Of a stretch of 64,000 nucleotides of DNA, positions 49,283-58,693 are shown piece after piece; positions within the stretch are counted from its first letter, which is position 1; every line of letters begins with the position of its first letter. The translations under genes were made by a program, and so were the position numbers. A model generated the notes under the pieces. It had not been told where the DNA came from. It saw only the letters and a list, made by a program, of their open reading frames with translations, and searched no databases. The stretch is taken from NCBI RefSeq assembly GCF_000209165.1, contig NC_009043.1:1178001-1242000 (forward strand). Reading direction: 5' to 3'. This DNA comes from Scheffersomyces stipitis CBS 6054 (taxonomy: Eukaryota > Ascomycota > Pichiomycetes > Serinales > Debaryomycetaceae).

Positions 49283-50632
49283 CTAAGCTGTCTTTAGTTC
49301 TTCTGTCTCGGGGTTGAAAAGTTCGACAGCCAAGTCGTACCAGTAGGCGAGAACCCCCATGACGTTGTAGATGGTGAAAAGGAATAATGTCACCGAATAC
49401 ATGCAAGCGACAACCGTGAAGAATTTGAGCGGGTAATTTCCTACAACTCCTTTACCAATTTCGGTACTGGCCAAAGACATTGTTCCGAGAGGGAAATTAA
49501 CGGCCCAGAACCCTTTGTTCCACATAATGTGGCCATACTTTGGATGAGTGAACTGGGGATTTGGTTTCTTGGTAAATGGTCTGATCTTCGATAAAACGGA
49601 TAAGATCCCTACAAATGTCATATAGTAGCCAAATGCACAAACAACAGTTGCGAAAAGAGCACAACTAACTAAGAACGAGGTTCCAAGAACTTTGTCGGGG
49701 ATACGTTCATACATGTTAACCCCAAAAAGGAAAAGACTGTACGATGTTTGTCCAAGAAGACCTATGGGCAAGAGATTAGTTAAAATAAGCGCAGTATTCG
49801 GAATTCTGTGGATCATTATTCTGGCAAGGTAGATGGGCATAAAGGAAACACCCATACCTACACAAATACCCCAAAGTAGAAAGCTGCACACCTCTGTAAT
49901 GACAAAATGGTTCAATGAAGGCAACGACATTGATATGAGATGTCCACTGGAAGACGCCACTGCCAAAGTAACAACCGGTAACAAAGAAACCGAGTGCATA
50001 TGTTCAAGTTTTGTAGGTTTATTCAACTTGGAGAACGTCCCAAAAAAGTATATGACAAGACTACAATAGACAGACATGAATACAGCAATCCACCATAACA
50101 CCCAGAGAAGCATACTGTGATGGGAACCAACAAGCAAACGAATGAAGTTGACTATAACAATATAGCCCATAACGTAGGTGGACATAAAAACTGAGTGCAA
50201 CGGATGAACGTGGTATTCGACTATTCTTGATGGGTAGTAATAGAAGCCAATTAGACAACTGAAAGTTAAGACTAGAAACACGAGTACATTCGTACCGAAC
50301 ACAATTTTGCCAATAATCTGGAGCCAGTTCGCTGGATATGGAAAAAGGGAGCACATCACGGCAGTTATTCCAAGACCCAAAATGGTTGCGAAATATGCTG
50401 GAACGAATTTTTCTATGAGCTCGCGAAAGAGGAGTTCTCTTAATCTGGTGAGGAATGGCTTCTGTACTGTTGTCTGGCCATATTTAATCGGAGTACCTGA
50501 AGGTGTTGAAGAGTCTCCGTCTTCTACATTGACTTCGTTGTCTATATTTTCGTTTTCTTCCAAGTCTGCTACGTCTTTGTTCAGAGAGGGAAAGCTTTGC
50601 AGCTCCAAATCTTTATGCTGTAACTCCGACAT
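49283..50632 (-). CDS. SSU1-family sulfite efflux transporter, copy 2
   Basis: 449 residues, same family and topology as its neighbours: an acidic N-terminus (NEVNVEDGDSSTPSG) of about 70 residues, then about ten membrane helices. Signatures: FPYPANWLQIIG, YVMGYIVIVNFIRLLVG, WVLWWIAVFMSVY, LAVASSSGHLIS, LPIGLLGQTSYSLFLFG, and FWAVNFPLGTMSLASTEIGKG. By eye roughly half of the membrane-domain residues agree with copies 1 and 3, so the duplications are not recent. The ATG start is supported by a stop-rich upstream sequence. Substrate: sulfite by family; nitrate, malate or another anion cannot be excluded without experiments. Confidence 0.9.
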   Translation of the reverse strand: MSELQHKDLELQSFPSLNKDVADLEENENIDNEVNVEDGDSSTPSGTPIKYGQTTVQKPFLTRLRELLFRELIEKFVPAYFATILGLGITAVMCSLFPYPANWLQIIGKIVFGTNVLVFLVLTFSCLIGFYYYPSRIVEYHVHPLHSVFMSTYVMGYIVIVNFIRLLVGSHHSMLLWVLWWIAVFMSVYCSLVIYFFGTFSKLNKPTKLEHMHSVSLLPVVTLAVASSSGHLISMSLPSLNHFVITEVCSFLLWGICVGMGVSFMPIYLARIMIHRIPNTALILTNLLPIGLLGQTSYSLFLFGVNMYERIPDKVLGTSFLVSCALFATVVCAFGYYMTFVGILSVLSKIRPFTKKPNPQFTHPKYGHIMWNKGFWAVNFPLGTMSLASTEIGKGVVGNYPLKFFTVVACMYSVTLFLFTIYNVMGVLAYWYDLAVELFNPETEELKTA

Positions 50633-51229
50633 TGCTTTAAATCCATATAGTTGTTAGAAATCTTGTGAAATTGGAAATTTCTGAATACTGTAGACCTAGT
50701 AGAGAATATTTCACCCTGTTTCAAGGGGGCAACTCCGAAGCCTTTTATTCATTCTAAGGTCAACTCTACCCCGAAGTTTGACCGGATTTATGCTCCATAT
50801 GAACACCTTAAGTCCTGTTTTGTGATCCCTTTTTTTACGGCTCCGGGGATATTGGTGAAACACCAGAGCGGTGCAAGGCTGACCCTAAGTCCTTTTTACC
50901 AGAGCCGAGTTGACAGGTAAAATGTTTATTTTTGACACACAGAAGGTCAGAAACTTTTCTTGTCGCTTCACGCAACGGTCTTTATCTTATTTCCGATGAC
51001 TGATCTGAGATAATATTAAGAATATTCACAATGCGTCTGGTTTTTTGAACCAAGACTCTATATCCAATTTCTTTTAGTTTGATGATTTCTCAGCAGGTGG
51101 AAACCCGTTGCCAATCTTGTAGATACAATCATGGTTGTTCATTTGTAACAAGTACATTTGTATAATTATTTGAGAAATCTATATTACAAATCGAAACCAA
51201 CTGAAAACTGTATTAACAATTAAATAAAT
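50633..51229. other. Spacer between SSU1-like copies 2 and 3
   Basis: Promoter of copy 2 and 3' flank of copy 3. Contains several single CCGAAG/CGG triplets (50734, 50773, 50838) but no clear paired site. No gene seen. Confidence 0.6.
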
Positions 51230-52531
51230 CTATACCATTGTCTGAGCATCTGATTTTTCAGATCTCTTGACAAACAAACTCTTGATGCAATTATAAATAT
51301 ATACCACGATGCCTACCAAGCAGATAATGGTAATGGAGAACAAACAAATAGCAAAAATGCAGCTCATGATCTTGAAAAAAGGCAACGGATAGTTCCCCAC
51401 AATTCCTTTTGATATTTCGAAGTTGGATAATGACATTGTCCCACAAGGGAAAGTCATGGCCCACCAAGACTTGTTCCACTTCATTAAACCGCTCTTGGTC
51501 ATGAAGGACTCATTCGGCTTACGGGCAAATGGCTTTACTTTGGACAAGATTGAACACACAGCGATGAATGTCATAAAGTAGCCAAAAGACAAGAGAAATA
51601 ATGAAACGAGTGCCGAGGTCACCAAAAACGAATGTCCAAGATAAGCGTCTGGAATCAACTGGTACATATTAGCTCCGAAAAGCATAATGCTGTAGCTGCT
51701 TTGTCCCAAGAAGCCTACTGGCAACCAGCTGGAGAAAACCAACCCCGTGTTGGGAATTTTGAAAATAATTAGTCTAGCGAAGTAGATGGCAATGATTATG
51801 AATGCAAGTGCTATGGAAATCATCCAGAGCATCAAACTGAACAATTCCGTGATGACCTTCTGTTGCAAAGTTAGCAAGTTGGGGGTAATCATGTGGCCGC
51901 TGGAGGAAACCACGGTGATGGCAACTATGGGCAACAATAAAGTAGCAGTAATGTTCTTTGGCTCAAATTGTTGGTTCGCTTTCGACATGAAAGAGAAGAA
52001 AACAATCACAAATGCCGTGTAAACTGAAAGGAAAATCGCTATCCACCATAAAACCCACACAAAGATTATGTGTTCGTGTCCAACTAGGGAGTGGATAAAG
52101 TTGATAATTGTGATGTAGCCCATGACATAGCAGCCCATGAATACCGCTATGGTTGGATCTGCGTGGTACTGTCTGATTCTTTCGCGATGACAGGAGCAGC
52201 TCACTATCGTCATTGCAGTCGTCGTCAAAAGGAGTACGACCGCTATGCCAAACATGATATTTCCACATACCCTGAGCCAATGGGCTGGATATGGGAAATT
52301 GTACAAGATATTCAGAGAAATGCCCGTTCCCATGATGGAAACATAGTAGACCGGCGTAAAGTTGTCGGCAAACTCGTGCTTCACTAGCTTGCTGAATCTG
52401 GCTGCAAAATTATTAGCCGCCAGTAAAGTTGCGCTCGTAAGGGTGGATTCGTCTTCAGTTTGCGTTGCAGCCATAGTTATGCTTTGTGGATATGCAGGAG
52501 CAGCCACAGTTTGTCGACTGTGGTTCTCCAT
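51230..52531 (-). CDS. SSU1: SSU1-family sulfite efflux transporter, copy 3 (closest to canonical Ssu1 context)
   Basis: 433 residues. The N-terminus is shorter and less acidic than in copies 1 and 2; an alternative in-frame ATG gives MAATQTEDES, 20 codons in. The rest has the same ten-helix SLAC1/Ssu1 body: FPYPAHWLRVCG, CYVMGYITIINFIHSLVG, WVLWWIAIFLSVY, TVVSSSGHMITP, LPVGFLGQSSYSIMLFG and WWAMTFPCGTMSLSNFEISKG. It is divergent from CDG1, sharing 1.2 kb of upstream DNA with two zinc-cluster-type sites. In C. albicans, SSU1 and CDG1 are co-induced by cysteine under Zcf2 (published knowledge), so this copy is the best candidate for the physiological sulfite pump. Confidence 0.9.
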   Translation of the reverse strand: MENHSRQTVAAPAYPQSITMAATQTEDESTLTSATLLAANNFAARFSKLVKHEFADNFTPVYYVSIMGTGISLNILYNFPYPAHWLRVCGNIMFGIAVVLLLTTTAMTIVSCSCHRERIRQYHADPTIAVFMGCYVMGYITIINFIHSLVGHEHIIFVWVLWWIAIFLSVYTAFVIVFFSFMSKANQQFEPKNITATLLLPIVAITVVSSSGHMITPNLLTLQQKVITELFSLMLWMISIALAFIIIAIYFARLIIFKIPNTGLVFSSWLPVGFLGQSSYSIMLFGANMYQLIPDAYLGHSFLVTSALVSLFLLSFGYFMTFIAVCSILSKVKPFARKPNESFMTKSGLMKWNKSWWAMTFPCGTMSLSNFEISKGIVGNYPLPFFKIMSCIFAICLFSITIICLVGIVVYIYNCIKSLFVKRSEKSDAQTMV

Positions 52532-53743
52532 TATGTATGAATCTTAATGAAAACTAGATCTGATAAGATAGACTTCAGAATGGTTGCAAAATAAGAAATG
52601 GGGTTTGCTGTTGTGCAAATGTGAGCAGATAAACAAGTGTGGCCAACTTTATTGGCAAATACCGTGATAAATGCACGGAAACAGTTGGTTCATATACCAA
52701 CTACGGAACTTGTCGCTGGTTTCAAACCCCGTTTTCTGGCGTGAAAAAAGAAAGTCTCTCATAGTTAAGAGTCATCGCTCTGCTGTATGTCTTACCAATA
52801 CTGCATACAGACAATATGCATACCCACGTTACACAACTTGAGGGAATATCACGCAATTACGTATGACCACATGGAGGTACGTCGAGCGGTGGTTTCCGCA
52901 TTCGGTAGGTGCCGACGAGATGCCGCATAATGACAATTAGGAAATGTCGGATCTTCTGGCGGGCTACATTTCGCAAACATATACGATACGAAGATAAGAA
53001 ACACGTAGAAGGGAGAAAGCCCCGACGGCAGCTACTGGGATGTGTAGTCGTGCGAATGATATAGTGTCATTGTTGTTCTAAGCCAATTGTAGATCCGAGG
53101 GTTTTCCTCAGGAGAATTACGCCAGCTCAGACACTTTTCAGATTCTCAGTATTTTCTTCATAACAAGAATTATTAGAAAAGTGTAACCTTAAACTAGACT
53201 CTAAATAGTGTCTGTTTCGTCTGCTGCCCAGACAACCAACTACAATGGCCCATAAATAATTGCTAACTATGACGTGGCAGATTTCAGCGGGTGATACGAG
53301 GTCGTACATTGGCTAAAACATCCCTAAACGGCAATATGTCGGGATGAATGACCCGCTGTTTACGGTTTGAGCACGACTCAATAGGCCCCGCTATACAAAC
53401 GGCCGCCGCATTACCTTTGTGGGCATAAAAAATTATGCAATTCTGTACTGTTTTACTCCATCAAAAAAAATATGCGACACAAGACTCAGAATCATAACCT
53501 TAATACCATCAGACTTTTTCCAGTATAAGTATCTCCCATTTTCCCTCAGATAAATTACAGGATTCTCTTCCATTGCTAGACTGGTTTACTGCCATCAGAA
53601 AACCTCACATTACTTACCCCAGGTTGGTTAACGTAACTATCACCACTTGTACCTCTATTCCACTGCTCAGGTTCTACTCTCAGCGGGAAAGCATTTCACC
53701 ATAACTCATTTGAAACCGTCCTTGTTTGATACTTCTTACGGAC
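52532..53743. promoter_or_regulatory. Divergent SSU1-like copy 3 / CDG1 control region
   Basis: 1.2 kb shared upstream region. Besides the paired CGG-N6-CCG sites there are further GC-rich triplets (CGGCCGCCG near 53399; CCG...CGG near 52663) in otherwise AT-rich DNA. A TATA-like CATAAAAAATTATG lies near 53425. No coding frame is supported. Confidence 0.65.
52887..52914. promoter_or_regulatory. Two adjacent CGG-N6-CCG zinc-cluster sites
   Basis: CGG-TGGTTT-CCG (52887-52898) is followed after four bases by CGG-TAGGTG-CCG (52903-52914). Inverted CGG triplets with a fixed spacer are the classical binding form of dimeric Zn2Cys6 regulators. Their position between a sulfite pump gene and CDG1 makes a Zcf2-type cysteine-responsive regulator the obvious candidate; the identity is inference. 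Confidence 0.6.
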
Positions 53744-54526
53744 ATGCTTACACTCACAAGCGCCAATCACTTCGAAAGACCCTCTACTCCGAACTCGGTG
53801 GCCGCACCTGGAACTGCGGGTTCCAATGCTTCCTGTGGATCCGCTCATATGAGCTCTCCGCGGGTTGCTGTTGAAGGACCCGCTGTCAATGTGGATTCTA
53901 CTACTATCGATTGCATATCTCCCGATAGTGACTTCTATGTCTTGATCCAGCAGCTCAAGCTGTTGTTGGGCAAAGACAAGGGCCTTGCTTCTGAAGATAT
54001 CGACATCAATGAAGTGAGAAGGATCATGGAAAACTATACTTCCAACGATATGGACTGGTTAAAAATGGCATTGCACGATGTGTCCAGAAACTACTCCAGA
54101 AATGGAATTATCAACATCAACAACAATGCCAACTTGCTCATATTGGTGTGGTCTCCAGGAAAGTCTAGCGCTATCCATGACCACGCCAAAGCTCACTGCT
54201 GTATGAAGATCTTGTCTGGCGAATTGGTTGAGTCTCTCTATGAATTTCCACAAGATGAAGGTAGCCATATGAAGTGTGTCAAACAGACAACCATGCACAG
54301 AGATGAAGTAGGTTACATTTCGGACAATATCGGCTTGCACAAGATCTCCAATCCTCAGTCAGATAAAGTGTCTGTATCTTTGCATTTGTATACTCCACCA
54401 TATGCTTCCATGTACGGCTGCTCGATGTATGAGGCAGCCAACGGAAGAAAGCACCATGTGGACATGAGCAAGTACTACAGTTGGCAGGGCCAATTGATCA
54501 ATCCCAAAGACAGTCTGACATGCTAA
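53744..54526 (+). CDS. CDG1: Cysteine dioxygenase
   Basis: Non-heme iron enzyme oxidising L-cysteine to cysteine sulfinate, the first step of the route that releases sulfite. 260 residues from the first ATG; the frame opens at a TTG six codons earlier. All cupin iron ligands are present: His145 and His147 in IHDHAKAHC, and His199 in IGLHKISN. Cys152 and Tyr216 (SLHLYTPPY) correspond to the mammalian Cys93-Tyr157 thioether pair, and the Ser-His-Tyr catalytic triad is intact. The N-terminal 50 residues are low-complexity. S. cerevisiae lacks this gene; C. albicans has it as CDG1. Confidence 0.96.
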   Translation: MLTLTSANHFERPSTPNSVAAPGTAGSNASCGSAHMSSPRVAVEGPAVNVDSTTIDCISPDSDFYVLIQQLKLLLGKDKGLASEDIDINEVRRIMENYTSNDMDWLKMALHDVSRNYSRNGIININNNANLLILVWSPGKSSAIHDHAKAHCCMKILSGELVESLYEFPQDEGSHMKCVKQTTMHRDEVGYISDNIGLHKISNPQSDKVSVSLHLYTPPYASMYGCSMYEAANGRKHHVDMSKYYSWQGQLINPKDSLTC

Positions 54527-54786
54527 AGAGAAAGTCATAGGGATAGTAAGGCAATGATGGGATATATATTTTGTAATAGGTTAATTAACGAAAGCATTCA
54601 TAAAGATCCCATATATCGTAGAGGTGTTATCGCCATTTTGGCAGTCATTTCGCATGTAATTATTATAATGTGAGCATAAGAAGTCTTCTTGGTTGGTGTC
54701 GATAGATTTAGAAGCTTGTAGATGCTAGTATCTATCGTTTTAAAAACACGAGGACCTTGGAAGGCGCTTCAGTAGGTTGTAAAGGA

Positions 54787-55692
54787 TCATTCTTCGTAAA
54801 GCTTACTGAATTCCGTACCACCAGAAGGACCAGGAGGAACCTGAAGCCAGTTTAAGTTATCGTAATTGGCTGTACCGTCGATGACATGGAATGCGTATGC
54901 AAATCTGGATTTGTTCGAATGGTTCTTTTCTGACTTATGCAATACAGAGTTATGAATCAAGATCAATGAACCAGCCTTACACTCGACTATCTTATAGTCT
55001 TCGGGACTCTCCTTAACAGGAACTTCCTTCGCTATGTCTATAAAATTACATCCTTTGCTTCCACCATCTACCTTAACGAATCGCTTGTGAACGGGATAAA
55101 CCTTATGAGATCCTGGAAGATACTGTAAGCATCCGTTTACAATAGTACAATCCTCAAGAGCATACCAGAATCCAATAGCTGATAGTGGTTCAGTGTACAA
55201 GAAGGTGGCATCAGTATGAGGAGGAACAGCATTGTCTCTTTCGTTCGATACATCAGCTTTTGCAGGCTGTTTGAAAATCAACATGCTTTGCAACACCCGA
55301 GGATCGACATAGTCCAACGACTTGGCAATAGCTTTGACTTTTTCGTCAAAAGTGATCTTGTGAAAAAGCGAATCTTTCATATGTAATCCATGGCCAATCT
55401 TGTTAATAGCCTGCTGAACAGGATACTGTAAGTTTCCGTTTTTGTCGAATGCATCTGTGTCAAAAAAGAACCCGATCTTATCAGATGAATTGAAGAAGTA
55501 TTCGTCTCCAATGTGATCATTGTCGTCAGTTTTGAACTGAGTTCGGGGATGTTCTTCTATTTTGAAATCCTGGAGAAGTTCGTGAGAACGATCTAAAAGT
55601 TGTGAGATTTCGTGTTTCGTGAGAAAATCAGGAATACAAATCATTCCTTCATCTCTGTACTGCTTAACCTGCTCTTCATTAAGACCTAACAT
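54787..55692 (-). CDS. Phytanoyl-CoA dioxygenase-family (PHYHD1-like) Fe(II)/2-oxoglutarate oxygenase
   Basis: 301 residues. The facial triad is visible as His159-x-Asp161 (PPHTDATF) and His252 (SVLHKSEKNHS), with Arg263 (SRFAYAFH) as the likely 2-oxoglutarate anchor. The surrounding sequence (GFWYALEDCTIVNGCLQYLPGSH; NKSRFAYAFHVIDG) is closest to PHYHD1-type enzymes rather than to peroxisomal phytanoyl-CoA hydroxylase, and there is no N-terminal PTS2. The substrate is unknown. It lies tail-to-tail with CDG1 (260 bases) and downstream of the NCS1 permease on the same strand (436 bases), so it may belong to the thiamine-pyrimidine or to the sulfur module. The N-terminal ATG has an adenine-rich context. 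Confidence 0.9.
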   Translation of the reverse strand: MLGLNEEQVKQYRDEGMICIPDFLTKHEISQLLDRSHELLQDFKIEEHPRTQFKTDDNDHIGDEYFFNSSDKIGFFFDTDAFDKNGNLQYPVQQAINKIGHGLHMKDSLFHKITFDEKVKAIAKSLDYVDPRVLQSMLIFKQPAKADVSNERDNAVPPHTDATFLYTEPLSAIGFWYALEDCTIVNGCLQYLPGSHKVYPVHKRFVKVDGGSKGCNFIDIAKEVPVKESPEDYKIVECKAGSLILIHNSVLHKSEKNHSNKSRFAYAFHVIDGTANYDNLNWLQVPPGPSGGTEFSKLYEE

Positions 55693-56128
55693 TCTTGCTT
55701 AAGTAGTAATTAATAGCTAGTCTTCGAAGAATAGATTTCTTATCAGCTGTTATATAGAAATGTTTATCCTGCATGTTGTCGGAGCCGCTCAATCACGAGT
55801 GTTCCAAATCAGGCAATCTGGGGCCTTTCAACGAAGAAAGAATAGGCATTTTGATTCTACGGATGTTATTGAGACAACTTCCAGGGAAGAGAAATGTTAA
55901 ATCCCTCTCGGATGCCAAATATGCTTGGGGATTTAGAAATTGCAAAAAGTGATAAAGAGAATTTAAGTATACTTCTTGTGTAAAGTTAGTGCTCTTTGTC
56001 TTAGATCTATAGCCAATAATGAACTACAGTTTCTTCCCAATACCTTCTTTCTCTCTTTTCGTATGTATTAGGTTCTTGTAAAGTTAAATCTACTGTTATT
56101 CAATGGTGAACTTATAGACTCCTGTAGA
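55693..56128. other. Intergenic region between the PHYHD1-like and permease genes
   Basis: Promoter of the dioxygenase gene and 3' flank of the permease gene. No additional gene or clear site seen. Confidence 0.55.
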
Positions 56129-57730
56129 TTAACGACCAAATCTTTTCAATTCCCAGTATCTCAAGAATGGATAGACCACTCCAGTGAACCCACCACAGAG
56201 CCACATACCTACGTCACCACTGTAGTCTCCAATCTTCTTAGCAATTGGGCCCTGGAAATATACTTGGTTCATTCCCAAAACAGCACCAACAACTCCAATT
56301 GCAAATGAAAGGTCAGCTGCTAAACCCATAGTGATACCCTTGGGCTTGTTCCAGTTTGACCAGTTGTAACTCCAATCACTGTTGGCCTTTTCGTCAAATT
56401 CGTTATGGTGAAGAGTCTTGGTTTTGATGGAGGATCTAAAGAAGATGTTTTCTTCCAAAAGAATAGTTATATACATAGAGATCCAGTAGCCCAACATAGG
56501 TAAGAAGTTGCTTAGAATTGTGGAAAAGTGTTCTTTACCGGCGACACTCAAAACAACATAGATAATAGTCATGACAATAGCCCAACACCAACGAGGGATA
56601 TAAGCAAGCTTTCTGTCGATCAATTGGAACTCAAAGGCAACAGAATAGGTATTCATGATGTTATTACAGATAAGGGAGATATAGAGTAGAACCACGATAA
56701 ACAGACCGAATCTTCCCCAAGGCTTGAAGCATTCGTTGATCAACCCTCCAATACCGAAATTGTTGTAGGCATCATTCCACGGTTGATAAGCATAAGCAAT
56801 AGAGCCACAAATAGTCCCGATGATAGCAACAAAAGTGGATGGTACGGCAATCCCAAGGAAGGTCACAATAAAAATTTGGTAGCTTGGGGTTTCCTCGGGA
56901 AATAAGATGTAGTAATCGGAAGCTCCAGAACCCCATGTAGCTGTGACAGAGTATCCAATAGCAAAGAATGATAACCAGTTACCACGAACGGTCAATCCGG
57001 AAAATCCTTGTTCAGCAACCAAGACGTTGGATTCATGTACGTAGTCAACTTTCTTAAGTACTACAACATAAAACAAAATCGAAGCTATGATCAAGGGAAT
57101 AGACAAGATGGTTTGGAAATTGAGAAGAACTCTAATACCAAAGATAGCAATCACCAAACTGATTACTCCTATAATTACAATACCAACAGATAATGGAATA
57201 TTGTTATTGATAGCAATCAATATCTGACCACCAAGAACACAATTGACTACGGACCAACCAATTCCTCCAACAATGCAGATTAATGAAACGAACTTGACTC
57301 CCCATTGACCAAACAAAAATCTAGCTCCCACCATCTGACGACAACCAGACTTTGGACCCATAGTGGAACAGTATGCTGGAACCAAACATCCGAGGTTCAT
57401 AGAAATCAACCCACAGATTAAACTGTCTTTCATGCTCAAACCGAACAATAATGTGGGGAGAAAGAAGGATGACATCGTAGTTAAACCTCCACAGGCAGCA
57501 ATCCAAAGTCCAAAGACATGCAAAAAACGATTTAAAGAAGATTTGTTAGCAGCCAAAGATCTTCTTTCTTCAGTGGATACTCTTTCTATCCCTCTAGTCT
57601 CGATGCCAAAGTTATCCAACTTGTAGATCCAAGAGATATACTTGGGAGGTGCAAACAGAGCAGAGTCTTCACTTCCATTCTCAAAATCTCTGGAAATAAC
57701 AAATTTTTCCTTTTTGCTTTCGATATCCAT
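56129..57730 (-). CDS. NCS1 family purine-cytosine-type permease
   Basis: 533-residue nucleobase:cation symporter-1 with about 12 membrane helices and a 65-residue cytosolic N-terminus. Fcy2-type features: KLDNFGIETRGIERVSTEER before helix 1, NRFLHVFGLWIAACGGLTTMSSF with FLPTLLFGLS in helices 1-2, FGxxxGCRQMVGARFLFGQWG (here STMGPKSGCRQMVGARF) and WSVVNCVLGGQIL. The final helices include GVVYPFLRYWELKRFG. The substrate is not determined by sequence, but its gene is divergent from a TenA gene with THI5 next, so the thiamine pyrimidine HMP or aminoHMP, a cytosine-like molecule, is a plausible cargo. Cytosine, adenine or hypoxanthine uptake is the conventional alternative. Confidence 0.9.
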   Translation of the reverse strand: MDIESKKEKFVISRDFENGSEDSALFAPPKYISWIYKLDNFGIETRGIERVSTEERRSLAANKSSLNRFLHVFGLWIAACGGLTTMSSFFLPTLLFGLSMKDSLICGLISMNLGCLVPAYCSTMGPKSGCRQMVGARFLFGQWGVKFVSLICIVGGIGWSVVNCVLGGQILIAINNNIPLSVGIVIIGVISLVIAIFGIRVLLNFQTILSIPLIIASILFYVVVLKKVDYVHESNVLVAEQGFSGLTVRGNWLSFFAIGYSVTATWGSGASDYYILFPEETPSYQIFIVTFLGIAVPSTFVAIIGTICGSIAYAYQPWNDAYNNFGIGGLINECFKPWGRFGLFIVVLLYISLICNNIMNTYSVAFEFQLIDRKLAYIPRWCWAIVMTIIYVVLSVAGKEHFSTILSNFLPMLGYWISMYITILLEENIFFRSSIKTKTLHHNEFDEKANSDWSYNWSNWNKPKGITMGLAADLSFAIGVVGAVLGMNQVYFQGPIAKKIGDYSGDVGMWLCGGFTGVVYPFLRYWELKRFGR

Positions 57731-57997
57731 GATTGTAGATACTGGTTATTTACTACTTCATCTCAAAAGAACAACTAAGTTGCTCCTGGGATCTTTAAAT
57801 GAATCCTTGGTGGTGGAAGTGAAAAATTAATTTATCTGGCTGTATTCCGTTAAGCGCATATTTCAATATGGGCCATATAAAATGCTAGTACCAACCCAAA
57901 ATTACAACAATGTGTATTTATTCCCAGGCAATGTCCATAAATGTAGAAGTCAGACTCTTTTTGTAGTCTCCTGTTGGTAGCTACAAGTACGAAGAAA
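57731..57997. promoter_or_regulatory. Divergent promoter NCS1 permease / TenA-like gene
   Basis: Only 267 bases separate the two start codons, so the genes almost certainly share a bidirectional promoter and may be co-regulated. I find no TPP-riboswitch signature and no splice sites in it. Confidence 0.6.
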
Positions 57998-58693
57998 ATG
58001 TCTATCATTGAAGAATTATTGGAGAAGCACCATGAAAAATTTATCCAGTCGATCACTCACCCTTTAACCAATGAGTTGTGCAAGGGGACTTTGGCCGATT
58101 ACCGCTTGTTCACTTATTTGACTCAAGACTTGAAGTTTTTCCAGATTGGGTTGAATTTGTTTGGCAAAGTTTTGGCCTACTGTGACGATTCCAAGGCTGC
58201 CATTACACTTGGAAAGCAGATAGGGTTTATTTCCAATGACGAAAACGACTACTTCTTCAAATGCTTAGAACAATTGAAGGATGAAAGCTTACATGAGCTA
58301 CAGAACAAGGTGTCGCAAATGCTACTTGAACAGCCAATAACTCTTCCAGAAGTACAGAAGTACAATGAATTGCTTACCGAGCTTACTTATGAAAGCAAAT
58401 CCTACGTTGAGCTCATTACGTATATGTACACAATGGAAAAGGTATATCTAGGTTGGGCTGACTACAGCATTGATAACAAGTTAATACCTGCCAACATCAC
58501 CTACAAACATAAGGAGTGGATCAGATTACACAGTGGAGACGATTTCTCCAACTGGGTAGCATTTCTCAAGAGTGAAGTGGACAGGGTTGTGAAATCGCCA
58601 GAAGATAGAGAAATCAGTGAAAGAGTGTTTGTCAGGGCCTTGGATCACGAGATTGCATTCTTCAATGCTTGCTATAACTATGACGAACAGTAA
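57998..58693 (+). CDS. TenA/thiaminase II-family protein, cysteine-lacking (TenA_E-like)
   Basis: 231 residues from the ATG giving MSIIEELLEKHH; the frame opens at a TTG. It has the TenA four-helix-bundle pattern: FIQSITHPLTNELCKGTLADYRLFTYLTQD with Asp44 (the catalytic Asp44 of bacterial TenA), a central YESKSYVELITYMY helix, and a C-terminal LDHEIAFFNACY helix with Glu218 in the place of the catalytic Glu. The segment that normally carries the catalytic Cys (Cys135 in B. subtilis) reads TMEKVYLGWAD here and contains no Cys. Such TenA_E proteins are known to hydrolyse aminoHMP or formylaminoHMP rather than thiamine, so salvage of the thiamine pyrimidine is the likely role. It is related to the C-terminal domain of Thi20 and to Pet18. 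Confidence 0.87.
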   Translation: MSIIEELLEKHHEKFIQSITHPLTNELCKGTLADYRLFTYLTQDLKFFQIGLNLFGKVLAYCDDSKAAITLGKQIGFISNDENDYFFKCLEQLKDESLHELQNKVSQMLLEQPITLPEVQKYNELLTELTYESKSYVELITYMYTMEKVYLGWADYSIDNKLIPANITYKHKEWIRLHSGDDFSNWVAFLKSEVDRVVKSPEDREISERVFVRALDHEIAFFNACYNYDEQ

